DNA of 64,000 nucleotides from Akkermansia massiliensis (lineage in GTDB: Bacteria > Verrucomicrobiota > Verrucomicrobiia > Verrucomicrobiales > Akkermansiaceae). Positions within the stretch are counted from its first letter, which is position 1; each line of letters opens with the position of its first letter. The translations under genes and the position numbers were made by a program. The stretch spans positions 2,108,001 to 2,172,000 of the forward strand of contig NZ_CP072036.1 of the NCBI RefSeq assembly GCF_018847375.1, given 5' to 3'. Positions 1-8,392 of this stretch are shown here, in pieces. The notes beneath the pieces are model-generated. The model saw nothing but the letters and a program-made list of their open reading frames with translations, searched no databases and was not told the origin of the DNA.

Positions 1-806
1 TTTCTGTTTCGGGAATTCAGGATCATTTGTCCGTGTGACGGTAAATGTCTGTTGGATTTGTTCAATACGCTTCTTAATTTGAGTTGCTTCATAATTGCAT
101 AACCATGTCCATTTGCACGTTCCGTTTAATTTGGCAATGGTGTTAAATAACATAACCAAAGTTACGTGGTCATCTAATTCATTGCGCAAATTAGGAGGAT
201 CTCCCTTATTGCCGGGATCATGGTCGTTAAGTTTAAATGGCGGAGGTTCTTTTGGGTCAAGGACGGTACCCCCATCTTTCTCTATAATGCCACAGTTGGA
301 AAAGCTAACGGACGTTGGATGTACAGTAATGATAATGTACCCAGTAATGCCGAACCCAATATTTGATTGATTGCTGTATTCTTCTCCTTTTTTTCCTGTT
401 AAACGAGTAGGTTTTTTAAGGTTAAAAGTAATTTCTGCCGGAGGAAAATCCTCAGCTTCTGCTTTGACGGTAACATTATTATTTTCCATGATCAAGTCAG
501 CCATCAAGGTTGCAGTGGTTCCGCGTCCATTTAACGTTGCTCCTTTTCCCTTCTTAGTCCAGGTAACCTTCGTATTCTTATTCAATGGCTTGCCTCCTTT
601 GCGTGTTAGTGTCAGTGTTACAATTTCTCCTATGCCTATTTCTTTTCGCCCCTTATCCTTTTTTTATTCAATTTTTTAATGATACAATCAGCTGATGGGT
701 TTTCTGTTTGGGATGTGATTTCCAGCATCCTGTTTTCTGCATGAACGTCTATGACGTTCATAAGGGCACAGGCGAAGGCAATCATAAAATATTTCTCTGT
801 TCTCAT
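1..806 (-). pseudogene. Exported protein gene, frameshifted and cut by window edge
   Basis: Reading leftward from ATG at 806, a signal-peptide-like start (MRTEKYFMIAFACALMNV) runs 56 codons and stops at 636. The adjacent frame carries on without a stop from about position 660 to the window edge. Its product matches the complete protein at 24303-25292: GIGEIVTLTL against GIGEVVILTL, then HPTSVSFSN against HPLAVSFSN and a Trp/Cys-rich stretch (CKWTWLCNY against SWTCGWYV). The frames meet at a run of seven A on the coding strand (659-665); one more A would join them. This is therefore one gene with a one-base deletion, a phase-variable tract or an assembly error. Function is unknown; the N-terminus suggests secretion. 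The C-terminus lies outside the window. Confidence 0.75.
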
Positions 807-1193
807 GGCGTTGGATTAAAAGATCTTAAAGGTTAGAATGGATAAAATGACTTATAGAGCTGGAACGCGCGAAGTCAACTTGACAAGGTTGGACTCTATC
901 CGGGATTTACACTCTCTTGAAATGGGGAGGGCTTTCAGCACTTATATGATGTGAATATATAGCAATTCTGGATTTGGCTATATTTTTTAAAGTAATTTTA
1001 TTTCCTTGTTATTTGAGCAGATTTCCATTTTACCATGTTTTTTTATGAATAGTGGATGGAGGAAAGGAAAACCACGGAGAGCGGCGGGAAAGCAGGAATA
1101 CTGAGTGGTCGCTATGTCCAGCTTGTTTTCAAAGCGTTCCTTTTTCCTTGCGCAGACGTTAGTGTTTGTTAGATTGCCCCCGTCGCTACCTCC
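807..1193. other. Intergenic gap, 387 bp
   Basis: Apart from the minus-strand promoter at 851-878 I see no gene here. The stretch 940-1040 is AT-rich compared with the flanks. No clear promoter or Shine-Dalgarno sequence for the rightward gene at 1194 could be picked out. Confidence 0.5.
851..878 (-). promoter_or_regulatory. Sigma-70-type promoter for the leftward gene at 806
   Basis: On the minus strand TTGACT (878-873) and TATAAG (856-851) are separated by 16 bases. The predicted start of transcription is near 845, giving a 5' leader of roughly 40 bases before the ATG at 806. Confidence 0.55.
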
Positions 1194-1985
1194 ATGAAGT
1201 GTTTTTCCGCGTGTCTCTTTCTCGTGTGTTCAGCTATCCATCCCGCTGTTGCTTCAACGAATGTTCCGTTGCTCCGGGATGCGGCGCTGCATTTGTCCTT
1301 CCTGAGAATTCTGGTGGAAGATCCTGTGACCAAAATTATTCCCCAGTTGCTGCTGGGGATGTCATGCGTTTATGAAGATCAGCTTGGGGGCCCCGTTTTT
1401 TATGAAGAGGCCCCGGAAGAGCTTGTCTGCACGGATTCAACGGGAAGAAGCCTGAAGATTTACAGGGTTTCCGCCGATGCAACCAAGGCGTCCGGCGTGG
1501 GACACGGTGATCCCGTCTGGTTTGCCGTCGCTATCCAGCGCCCTGATCCCGGTGCGGAGTGGGTGCGCCTCCGGGGATTTCTTTTGTGCGCTTTTGCTGA
1601 TGACCTGGTGGAGCTGCCCGCTGTAGTCCTGCCTCTGCTGGAGGAAGGAACCAGGGTGGAATTGCCTCTTGAAAAGCCGCGGAAGGACAAGGTGGCCCTT
1701 ACGCTGGAAAAAAACTTTAACCGCTGGAATCTGAAGGTGGAGGGAAGGAGTGATTTTTATTTCAATTCCATGAGTGTCAGGGAGGAAAACGGGCTTCCCC
1801 TGAAAGGCCGCGGCGATTTGAACAGCCGGGGCAGGAAGATGCGCATGTGGGGGAAGGATTACCGTGTTTCCGCCCGCTGCCGCTCCTTGCGCGTGGTGGT
1901 TTCCTATTGGAATAAGCGCATGTTCCGCAAGGTGCCCGTAGATATGAAGATCGGCCTGGGAGGGGCTGCCATTCCCGGCTGTTAG
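1194..1985 (+). CDS. Exported hypothetical protein, first of a tandem paralogous pair
   Basis: I do not recognise the family. The first 20 residues look like a signal peptide ending in AVAS, so the product is probably periplasmic or surface exposed. It is related to the next gene: both have a PGA-W segment followed by a hydrophobic strand (PGAEWVRLRGFLL here, PGARWIQVSGTLF there), and both end in VPV-x-x-KIG-x-GG. The pair is separated by 13 bases, so they are likely co-transcribed and arose by duplication. The N-terminal 65 residues align poorly with the paralogue. The start at 1194 is chosen for the signal peptide; a Shine-Dalgarno sequence is weak. Confidence 0.7.
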   Translation: MKCFSACLFLVCSAIHPAVASTNVPLLRDAALHLSFLRILVEDPVTKIIPQLLLGMSCVYEDQLGGPVFYEEAPEELVCTDSTGRSLKIYRVSADATKASGVGHGDPVWFAVAIQRPDPGAEWVRLRGFLLCAFADDLVELPAVVLPLLEEGTRVELPLEKPRKDKVALTLEKNFNRWNLKVEGRSDFYFNSMSVREENGLPLKGRGDLNSRGRKMRMWGKDYRVSARCRSLRVVVSYWNKRMFRKVPVDMKIGLGGAAIPGC

Positions 1986-1998
1986 TCCGAATAAGCAG

Positions 1999-2925
1999 AT
2001 GAAATGGTTTGTCACAATCGCCTGCTGGTGTGCGGGAACGCTGATGGCGGCGGATGTTCCCATCAAGAGCGCTTCTTATTCCGGCACCAGCTTGAAGGGC
2101 CCCGTCATCGGGCTGTCTTCCATGGGACTGGTGAGGGGGGAGCCTTTTAATTTCACCAAGACAGGCATCGTGCTGTATTGCGTGTTTCCCGGTTCTGAAA
2201 TGCTGGCTCCGGAACAGCCGGAACAGGAATTGACGGCTGTCGATTCCAATGGCGTGCGTCTGAGGGTGCGCTCCGTCCGTCTATGGGAAGGGGTTATTGA
2301 GGACAAGAGCTTGAGGCGGGTAAACGTGAGCCTTAATTTAAAGGATGTTCCTTCTCCGGGAGCCCGCTGGATTCAGGTGAGCGGCACTCTTTTTCTCCCT
2401 TTGTGCCAGGGGCTGGAGTCTCTGGATTTCGGGATGGTGGAATTGAAGGAGAGCGGAGTTTCCATTCCGGTGCCGGACCCTATTGCCGTGCGGAGAGCCC
2501 TGGAGAATAACCGGGTGGAGGTAGCCGACATGTCCAAGCTGGAGACGGTGACGCTGAAAGTGACCAGGCAGACGGGGCGTAGCCGTCATGCGCCGGCGAA
2601 CGAACCGGGGGAGGAATGGAAGTTCATGGTGTATTCCGAGGTGTATTCGGAGAAGATGTTCCGGGCGGAGGATTTTGTGTTTCACGATGTGAAAGGCGCA
2701 AGATTGAAGCCTGTCCCTACCTGCGACCATTCTTATAATGAATACAGGGGGAAGTCCTTCCTGTTCAGGAAATCGCCCCGGTTTGTAGAAGTGGCCGCCC
2801 TGTACCAGGGGGCCTCCCGCATCAGGCCGGTTCCCGTGAATATCAAAATAGGGATAGGCGGCGTGGTGCCGGAAGTCCTTCCGGCGCCTGCGGAGGTTCC
2901 TCAGGCAGATTCCGGTTCCCGCTGA
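1999..2925 (+). CDS. Exported hypothetical protein, second of a tandem paralogous pair
   Basis: The 308-residue protein opens with a short signal peptide (cleavage probably after AGTLMAA). No known domain was recognised. It shares with its upstream neighbour the PGA-W motif in the middle third and the C-terminal VPVNIKIGIGG motif, and ends in a Pro/Ala-rich tail absent from the neighbour. An alternating hydrophobic pattern suggests beta structure. The next gene to the right is convergent and ends 27 bases away. Confidence 0.72.
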   Translation: MKWFVTIACWCAGTLMAADVPIKSASYSGTSLKGPVIGLSSMGLVRGEPFNFTKTGIVLYCVFPGSEMLAPEQPEQELTAVDSNGVRLRVRSVRLWEGVIEDKSLRRVNVSLNLKDVPSPGARWIQVSGTLFLPLCQGLESLDFGMVELKESGVSIPVPDPIAVRRALENNRVEVADMSKLETVTLKVTRQTGRSRHAPANEPGEEWKFMVYSEVYSEKMFRAEDFVFHDVKGARLKPVPTCDHSYNEYRGKSFLFRKSPRFVEVAALYQGASRIRPVPVNIKIGIGGVVPEVLPAPAEVPQADSGSR

Positions 2926-2951
2926 TTGGTCTCCAGCTATCGCCGATTGCC

Positions 2952-3431
2952 TCACCATTTGAGAAGGGCGTTGCCTCCCTGGGCGAATCCGGAGAGCAGG
3001 GTGCCTGCCGCGGCGGTTTTCTGGGCTCTTGCATTGGCGCGGCCCATGTACTGTTCCATGTTCGCCCGGTTGTACAGGGACTGGGCATTCCTCATGGCTG
3101 CCGCCGCTTCATCCTGAATCCGGGTTTGCAGGCGCGTCGCCAGGGCCTGTTCCCTGACCGGCACGGAACCATCCCGGAGCAGGGAGGACTGGGCGGCGTC
3201 CAGGCGGGCGTCGCCCATTTGCCGTGTGGCGTCCTGCTGCATGCGTTTGGCATTTTCCACGCCCGTCTGTTTCTGGAGGTCCGCCTCGTTCCTGAGGGTG
3301 GCGGCGTTTGCATCCGCCGCCTGCCTGGTGGCTTCTGCACTTTTTTTCTGGGCGGACGCGGAGGCCGCGCCCGCTGCCGCCGAAGTGGCGGCCAGTGTTA
3401 TCATTCCCAAAGATGCTGGATCAAATCCCAT
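2952..3431 (-). CDS. Small Ala/Gln-rich protein resembling phage virion core (T7 gp14-like) proteins
   Basis: The 159-residue product starts MGFDPASLG, has an Ala/Ser-rich hydrophobic stretch (residues 10-27), then a long charged amphipathic helical region with many Ala, Gln, Asn and Arg, and ends in a Gly-rich segment (AAGTLLSGFAQGGNALLKW). This layout, including an ARAQKTAAAGTLLSG end, is typical of phage internal virion or ejection proteins; the assignment is by pattern only. ATG at 3431 is preferred over the in-frame one at 3488 because AGGA sits just upstream, and because the longer version would read through the terminator at 3449-3484. No other phage genes are adjacent. Confidence 0.6.
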   Translation of the reverse strand: MGFDPASLGMITLAATSAAAGAASASAQKKSAEATRQAADANAATLRNEADLQKQTGVENAKRMQQDATRQMGDARLDAAQSSLLRDGSVPVREQALATRLQTRIQDEAAAAMRNAQSLYNRANMEQYMGRANARAQKTAAAGTLLSGFAQGGNALLKW

Positions 3432-3448
3432 GCGCGCATCCTGATACG

Positions 3449-3484
3449 AAAAACGGTTCAGGCGCAAGACGCCCGAACCGTTTG
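3449..3484 (-). terminator. Rho-independent terminator
   Basis: A 14-bp stem (3451-3464 with 3470-3483, one G-U pair, 5-base loop) is followed on the minus strand by a run of T. It lies directly after the lipoprotein gene ending at 3516. Confidence 0.75.
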
Positions 3485-3515
3485 ACATGAATCAGGGTTT
3501 GGCACAGAAGGGTTG

Positions 3516-4037
3516 CTATTCAATCACGATGCTTTCAATGTTCAGCACCGGATTTTCAGGAGTGGAATGAGGATCAATGGTTCCGGTAATGATGACGGCG
3601 TCACGTTCCTTCAGCCCGTTCACACCTTTGGCGGAGTGTTTGATGGGCTGGCCCTGGTCATCCACAAATTGAACGGTCATCGTGTTGTTTTTCCGTATTT
3701 CCACCGGCACCGTTCCGGTGGACCACACTCCGCGCTCCTTCATGTTGGCCAGGAGCTGGGCCGGATCCCCGATGGTGAAGGAGGCAATATTTTTTGAGAA
3801 AACGGGTTCATCCCCCAGTACGGCTCCCTTGACGGTGACTTTATCGCCTGGCGCCGCTTTTCTGGCATCCGAGACGACGAGTGCCCGCGGGAGGCCTACC
3901 ATGTTTTCCGCGAATCTCACGGCCATCTGCTGGGTGACGTTTTGATCGGAGGTGAGGGCATTCACGGTTTCCTTGGGGTTGCAGCCCATCAGGGAAACGG
4001 CGGCCATGGTCAGGGTAATGAAGTGTGTGGCTTGCAT
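3516..4037 (-). CDS. Putative lipoprotein
   Basis: The 173-residue product has a lipoprotein signal: MQATHFITLTMAAVSLMGC, with Cys19 as the likely lipidated residue. The mature part has a short helical region and then a beta-rich segment in which GDKVTVKG and RDAVIITGTI look like OB-fold or SH3-like strands. I do not recognise a specific family. ATG at 4037 is preceded by AAGGAGA at good spacing; the much longer in-frame extension to 4460 is antisense to the neighbour and rejected. A strong terminator follows the stop. Confidence 0.72.
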   Translation of the reverse strand: MQATHFITLTMAAVSLMGCNPKETVNALTSDQNVTQQMAVRFAENMVGLPRALVVSDARKAAPGDKVTVKGAVLGDEPVFSKNIASFTIGDPAQLLANMKERGVWSTGTVPVEIRKNNTMTVQFVDDQGQPIKHSAKGVNGLKERDAVIITGTIDPHSTPENPVLNIESIVIE

Positions 4038-4117
4038 GGAATCTCCTTTTTGCTGAAAGGTTGGATTCCTTTTCACCTTCTGCCGTTCATCCTTGCCGGT
4101 AAGGAAAAGAATATTTT

Positions 4118-5068
4118 TCACAGGAACAAGCCGGCCGCCAGCATGAGGAGGTCCCTGAGGGCGTCCCACAGCCTTTCCGCATTGTGGACGCAGTCCGTCA
4201 AAAAGCGGTGCAGGCTTACGGCGTTGAACAGGCGCAGCAGCACCAGGAAGAGAAGCAGGTTGGCAAAGTAAACAAGGATTAGGGAGAAGAAGGTTCCGTT
4301 GTCCGCCAGGTCCGGCTGGTCCTTGGGGATGATCCATGCCGTCCAGAACAGGTGGAAGCACCACCAGAAGCCCAGGCCGGAGTAAAGAAGGGCCTGGCAG
4401 GTGACCGTGGGCCAGAAGAGGTACGCCATCCCCCAGACCAGCCCCCACAGCATGGCCCAAAGAGGCAGAAAATAGGGAGAAAGGGAGATGAAGAGGTTGT
4501 TTTTATCCGTCTGGATGTATCCCCCATCCAGATCCGCCTTGAAGGCATGGATGGAGCCGCGGCTGCAAAAGACCGCCAGCACGTGAGTCAGTTCATGGCC
4601 CAGCACGTACAGGTACAGCAGGGATGAGGTGAACAGCCTGCTGCTGCCCAGCACCACCCACACGGCCGCCCCCATCAGGGCGTACCATATGGGGATGGAG
4701 AAGAGGATGTTGAGACTGCCGGAAGCGTGGGCGAGCTGGTCGCACAGGGACATGGCCGTAATCAGGGCCAGCGGGAGCAGAAGAAGGGTGGCTACGGCGT
4801 GCCTGACGAACCGGGTTTTGCGCGGAAGGTCCATGAAGGTGAATTCCTGGCATTCGTCCTCCCAGCATTCGGAGGTGACCTGGGCGCGGTAGGTCTTGTC
4901 CCAGGCGTCACGGTTGCATTGCCTCATCATGTCGCCAAGGCTTGCCGTGGAGCGCGGCTTCCGGGCGGTTTCTGCATACCGGCGCCAGTCCTGGCGCGGC
5001 GGTGTGTGTCTGGGTGCCTTGGGCATGCGGTGGTGAAGTGCAAGGCCAGCATAAGGGGACTTCCGCAT
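4118..5068 (-). CDS. Membrane metalloprotease, M50-like (HELTH motif)
   Basis: An N-terminal cytoplasmic-looking basic/polar region of about 85 residues precedes roughly six hydrophobic segments. In one of them lies HELTHVLAV (HExxH at residues 158-162), the zinc signature of membrane site-2-type proteases. A second M50 ligand motif (LDG/NPDG) is not obvious, so the family is inferred from HExxH in a membrane helix. The gene is divergent from tsaB. The start could be 5068 or the in-frame ATG at 5026; neither has a Shine-Dalgarno sequence. Confidence 0.65.
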   Translation of the reverse strand: MRKSPYAGLALHHRMPKAPRHTPPRQDWRRYAETARKPRSTASLGDMMRQCNRDAWDKTYRAQVTSECWEDECQEFTFMDLPRKTRFVRHAVATLLLLPLALITAMSLCDQLAHASGSLNILFSIPIWYALMGAAVWVVLGSSRLFTSSLLYLYVLGHELTHVLAVFCSRGSIHAFKADLDGGYIQTDKNNLFISLSPYFLPLWAMLWGLVWGMAYLFWPTVTCQALLYSGLGFWWCFHLFWTAWIIPKDQPDLADNGTFFSLILVYFANLLLFLVLLRLFNAVSLHRFLTDCVHNAERLWDALRDLLMLAAGLFL

Positions 5069-5138
5069 AAATGCGAACCAAATTTGTTGCTTCCGGAAAG
5101 CGGGGGAAAAAATGTTTTATGCGCGCCGGAACTTCCTG

Positions 5139-5144
5139 TATAAT
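5139..5144 (+). promoter_or_regulatory. Consensus -10 box placing tsaB on a leaderless mRNA
   Basis: TATAAT at 5139-5144 ends 7 bases before the tsaB ATG at 5152, so transcription would begin at or next to the start codon. No good -35 hexamer is visible at the normal distance. Confidence 0.4.
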
Positions 5145-5151
5145 CCACCGC

Positions 5152-5820
5152 ATGCAAGATGCTCTGCTGGTTCTGGAAACTTCCTGCGCGCAGTCTTCCG
5201 CCGCGGCATGGGGCGGAAAGGAACTGCTGTGCCGGGTGGAATGGAGAGCTGAACGCAACCATTCCTCCGCCATCTTTGAGGCGGTGCGCCAGGCGCTGGA
5301 TGCCCTGGAAGGACGGTGTTTAAAGGAAATTGTGGTCGGTTCCGGGCCCGGCGCCTACGGGGGAATCCGCGTGGCTCTTGCCGTGGCGGACGGCCTTTCC
5401 CTGGTGCACGGTTCCCGCGTGGCGGCGTTTTCCTCCTGGAACGGACTGGGCATTCACGACGGGAAGGCCTGCGTGATGTCCGACGCCCGGCGCGGCGGCT
5501 GGACCTGGGGAAGGCTGGAAAACGGCATTCTGGCGGCCGCTCCGGAAGTGCTGCCCGCAGAGCAGGCCCGCGCCCGCATGGCGGAATGCCTGGAAAATGG
5601 CGTGCCCGTTTATTCCACGGAAACGGCGGAAACTCTGGCAGCCCGGGAAATGACGGGGGGCGTTCCCGTGTACCCGCATGCAGAGGCTCTGGGAGTCGCA
5701 TGGCAGTCCCTGGCCGCGGGCCGCAGGGAGGAACTTTTGGAAGGTCCGGCGGAACCGCTGTATGTAAGGGCGCCCCACATCACCTGCGCCAAACGCCCCG
5801 CGTGGGCCGTGAAGGCGTAA
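5152..5820 (+). CDS. tsaB: TsaB, tRNA t6A37 threonylcarbamoyladenosine complex dimerisation subunit
   Basis: TsaB is the inactive ASKHA-fold partner of TsaD, required with TsaE to make t6A at position 37 of ANN-decoding tRNAs. The 222-residue product begins with the family pattern of a beta strand followed by ETS (MQDALLVLETS, residues 1-11). It has the conserved GPGAYGGIRVALAVA segment at 65-79, equivalent to the family GPGSFTGLRIG. ATG at 5152 gives the family N-terminus; the longer frame from 5071 adds a basic extension without support. A TATAAT box 7 bases upstream suggests a leaderless transcript. Confidence 0.9.
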   Translation: MQDALLVLETSCAQSSAAAWGGKELLCRVEWRAERNHSSAIFEAVRQALDALEGRCLKEIVVGSGPGAYGGIRVALAVADGLSLVHGSRVAAFSSWNGLGIHDGKACVMSDARRGGWTWGRLENGILAAAPEVLPAEQARARMAECLENGVPVYSTETAETLAAREMTGGVPVYPHAEALGVAWQSLAAGRREELLEGPAEPLYVRAPHITCAKRPAWAVKA

Positions 5821-5894
5821 TTAAGGTTTGACTTTCTGGAAGATTGTTAGACTTTTAATCGGTAATCTTCATCACTAGTAGCATTTTTTAAAAC

Positions 5895-7037
5895 ATGAGC
5901 AATGACACTTTTTCCGCACGACACACATATCCCAAAGGTTTAAAAGGAATCATAGCTAATGAATCTGCCTTGAGTGATGTGCGCGGTGAGGAAGGGCGTC
6001 TGCTGTATCTGGGCTACGATATTGATGACCTGGTGGAGATGTGCTGTTTTGAAGAAGTGATTTACCTGCTTCTCAACAAGCGGCTGCCCAACCGGGATGA
6101 GCTGGAGGGCATCAAGAAGCGCCTCCGTTCCGACCGCGACCTTCCCCAGCCCATTCTGGATTTCTTTAAAACGGCCACCAAGTCCGCCCGGCCCATGTCC
6201 GCCCTCCGGACGGCGGTTTCCATGCTCGGCATGTATGACGACCGGACGAAGGATTCCGGCCAGTTGAAAGAGATAGGCCTCAGCCTCATCGCCAAGGTGC
6301 CCGTGATGGTGGCGTACTATTACCGTCTGTGCCAGGGGCTGGACCTTCCCCCCGTGCGGGAGGATCTGAATGAGGCGGAACATTTCCTGTGGCTGCTGAA
6401 AGGAGAGGAGCCGAACCGGGATGAAGCGCACATTCTGGACGTGGCCTACATCCTGCATGCCGACCATGGCATGAATGCCTCCACCTTTGCGGCGCGCGTC
6501 TGCATCGCCACTCTTTCAGACATGTATTCCGCCATCACGGCGGCCATCGGCACGTTGAAAGGGCCGCTTCACGGCGGCGCCAATGAAGGCGTGATTGAGA
6601 TGCTCAAGGAAATAGGTACGGAGGACAAGGTGGATTCCTACATTGAGGACAAACTGGCGCGGAAGGAAAAGATCATGGGCATGGGCCACCGCGTGTACCG
6701 TGTGCTGGATCCCCGCGCTCCGCATCTGCGCCGCATGGCCATCCGCCTTTCCTCCCGGATCGGGGAACCCAAGTGGATCCGCATGTCGGAACGCATCGCC
6801 AAACTTGTCCGGGAACGCAAGGGGCTGAATGCCAATGTGGATTTTTATTCCGCCACGGTTTATTACAGCATTGGCATTCCCACCAGGCTGTTCACCGCTA
6901 TTTTCTCCATTGCCCGCTGCTGCGGCTGGGTGGCCCAGGTGCTGGAACAGATGGAGGACAATACGCTGTACAGGCCCCTGACCCTTTATACGGGCCCCAA
7001 GGACCGCATTCCGGTGCCTACCATTGACATGCGGTAA
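5895..7037 (+). CDS. gltA: Citrate synthase
   Basis: This enzyme condenses acetyl-CoA with oxaloacetate at the entry to the citrate cycle. The 380-residue length fits the short citrate/2-methylcitrate synthase type. Active-site residues are visible: His188 in LHADHGMNAST, His226 in GPLHGGAN, His265 in MGMGHRVY, and Asp316 in NANVDFYSA followed by GIP. A role in the methylcitrate cycle cannot be excluded from sequence, but no prp genes are nearby. TTGACT at 5828-5833 may be its -35 box, although the spacing to an AT-rich -10 is long. A perfect 13-bp hairpin terminator follows the stop. Confidence 0.93.
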   Translation: MSNDTFSARHTYPKGLKGIIANESALSDVRGEEGRLLYLGYDIDDLVEMCCFEEVIYLLLNKRLPNRDELEGIKKRLRSDRDLPQPILDFFKTATKSARPMSALRTAVSMLGMYDDRTKDSGQLKEIGLSLIAKVPVMVAYYYRLCQGLDLPPVREDLNEAEHFLWLLKGEEPNRDEAHILDVAYILHADHGMNASTFAARVCIATLSDMYSAITAAIGTLKGPLHGGANEGVIEMLKEIGTEDKVDSYIEDKLARKEKIMGMGHRVYRVLDPRAPHLRRMAIRLSSRIGEPKWIRMSERIAKLVRERKGLNANVDFYSATVYYSIGIPTRLFTAIFSIARCCGWVAQVLEQMEDNTLYRPLTLYTGPKDRIPVPTIDMR

Positions 7038-7052
7038 AAGTTTTTTAACGGA

Positions 7053-7083
7053 AAAGGCGCCGGAGGTAATCTCCGGCGCCTTT
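7053..7083 (+). terminator. Terminator after citrate synthase
   Basis: A perfect 13-bp GC-rich stem (7053-7065 with 7071-7083) closes a 5-base loop. The stem ends in TTT. Confidence 0.85.
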
Positions 7084-7126
7084 CCTGTGTCGGCTCCCGC
7101 GCTTTTCTGCTTCTCCTCTCTCCCTC

Positions 7127-7741
7127 ATGAAAAATTATCCCTTCTACCTGCTGGCGGTATTCGCCGTGCTGTTCATTGCCCTTGGCATTTCCCCTTCTTC
7201 CCGTTCCGTCTGGGTGGCGGAGGTGATTCCCGTGGCGCTGGCGGTCGTCCTCCTGGCGGCCGGGTTCCGGAGATTCCGTTTCAGCAACTGGTCCTACACG
7301 CTGATGTTTTTCTGGCTGGCCTGCCATACGGTGGGGGCGCATTACACGTTTGCGGAAGTGCCTTTCGAGTGGTTCCGGGAGCTGGTGGGAGCCCTCCGGA
7401 ACCCGTTTGACCGGGTGGCCCATTTTACGGTGGGGTTTTATGCGTTTCCCGTAGCGGAGTATCTGGTGCGCAAGCAATATGCGGGGAAAGTGCTGGCGGG
7501 GATTTTCGGCCTCTTTTTCGTGATGGCTGTAGCCGCGGCGTATGAAATCATTGAATGGCAGTATGCGGTCATTGTGGGCGGGAATGACGCGAATGATTTT
7601 CTCGGCTCCCAGGGCGATATATGGGACGCCCAGAAAGACATGTTCTGCGATACCTGCGGCGCTGTCGCCTCCCTGATTCTCTTTTATCTGGTGCGCCCCT
7701 GGCGGCGGAAGGGCGCGGAGACCGCTTCTTCTCCTGGCTAG
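7127..7741 (+). CDS. DUF2238 (YjdF-type) inner membrane protein
   Basis: The 204-residue protein has about five to six membrane helices. It carries the conserved motifs of this family: HTVGAHYTFAEVPF, FDRVAHFTVGF, EIIEWQ, and LGSQGDIWDAQKDMFCDT near the C-terminus. The biochemical role of the family is not established; the conserved acidic and His residues in membrane loops suggest a ligand or ion site. It follows the citrate synthase terminator, so it probably has its own promoter. Confidence 0.8.
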   Translation: MKNYPFYLLAVFAVLFIALGISPSSRSVWVAEVIPVALAVVLLAAGFRRFRFSNWSYTLMFFWLACHTVGAHYTFAEVPFEWFRELVGALRNPFDRVAHFTVGFYAFPVAEYLVRKQYAGKVLAGIFGLFFVMAVAAAYEIIEWQYAVIVGGNDANDFLGSQGDIWDAQKDMFCDTCGAVASLILFYLVRPWRRKGAETASSPG

Positions 7742-7848
7742 GGAGCTCCTTCCATTTCCGATTGGACCGCCGCCGTTGCCGGGAAGTCCATTCATGCCCG
7801 TGGCCTGTCGTGACTGGGGCGGCAAGAAGGATTGCTCCGGTCTCCGTG

Positions 7849-8313
7849 TCAGATGCCGAGCTGGCGCAATCCTTCATAGAGGACAATCGCCACGGCGGTG
7901 GAGAGGTTCAGGCTGCGGGAGCCTTCTCCGGGCATCGGAATGGTCAGGGCGGTGCCCGCGTGTTCCTTCAGCATGCTTTCCGGCAGTCCGCGGGATTCCG
8001 GGCCGAAGACCAGGTAATCCCCCTCCCGGAAATCCGCCTCCCAGTGGGAGCGGCGCGCCTTGGTGCTCAGGTACCAGAACCGCGCGGAGGGATCTGCCGC
8101 CTGTTTTAACTCCTCCAGGCTGTCCCAGACATGCAGGTCCACTTTGGCCCAGTAGTCCAGTCCCGTGCGCCGCACGTGCTTTTCATCCAGGCTGAACCCC
8201 AGTGGCCGGATCAGGTGGAGCCTGGATCCCGTTGCCAGCGCCAGCCGCCCCGCAGCCCCCGTGTTATGCGGAATTTCCGGATGGAACATGACGATGTGGA
8301 AACGGGGCTGCAT
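7849..8313 (-). CDS. trmL: TrmL, tRNA (cytidine(34)-2'-O)-methyltransferase
   Basis: This is a SPOUT-fold enzyme that uses SAM to 2'-O-methylate the wobble base of tRNA-Leu. The 154-residue length is normal. It has the N-terminal PEIPHNTGAAGRLA motif, the FGPESRGLP motif and the C-terminal knot IPMPGEGSRSLNLSTAVAI. ATG at 8313 gives the typical start (MQPRFHIVMFHPEIPHNTG); an extension to 8403 would overlap the divergent gene start. Confidence 0.92.
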   Translation of the reverse strand: MQPRFHIVMFHPEIPHNTGAAGRLALATGSRLHLIRPLGFSLDEKHVRRTGLDYWAKVDLHVWDSLEELKQAADPSARFWYLSTKARRSHWEADFREGDYLVFGPESRGLPESMLKEHAGTALTIPMPGEGSRSLNLSTAVAIVLYEGLRQLGI

Positions 8314-8392
8314 GAACCTATTTTCACCACAAACGCGCCTTCCGTTCAAGTGGGACTTGTCCAAAAGTGGCAAATAATGTACGTTTCCTCCG

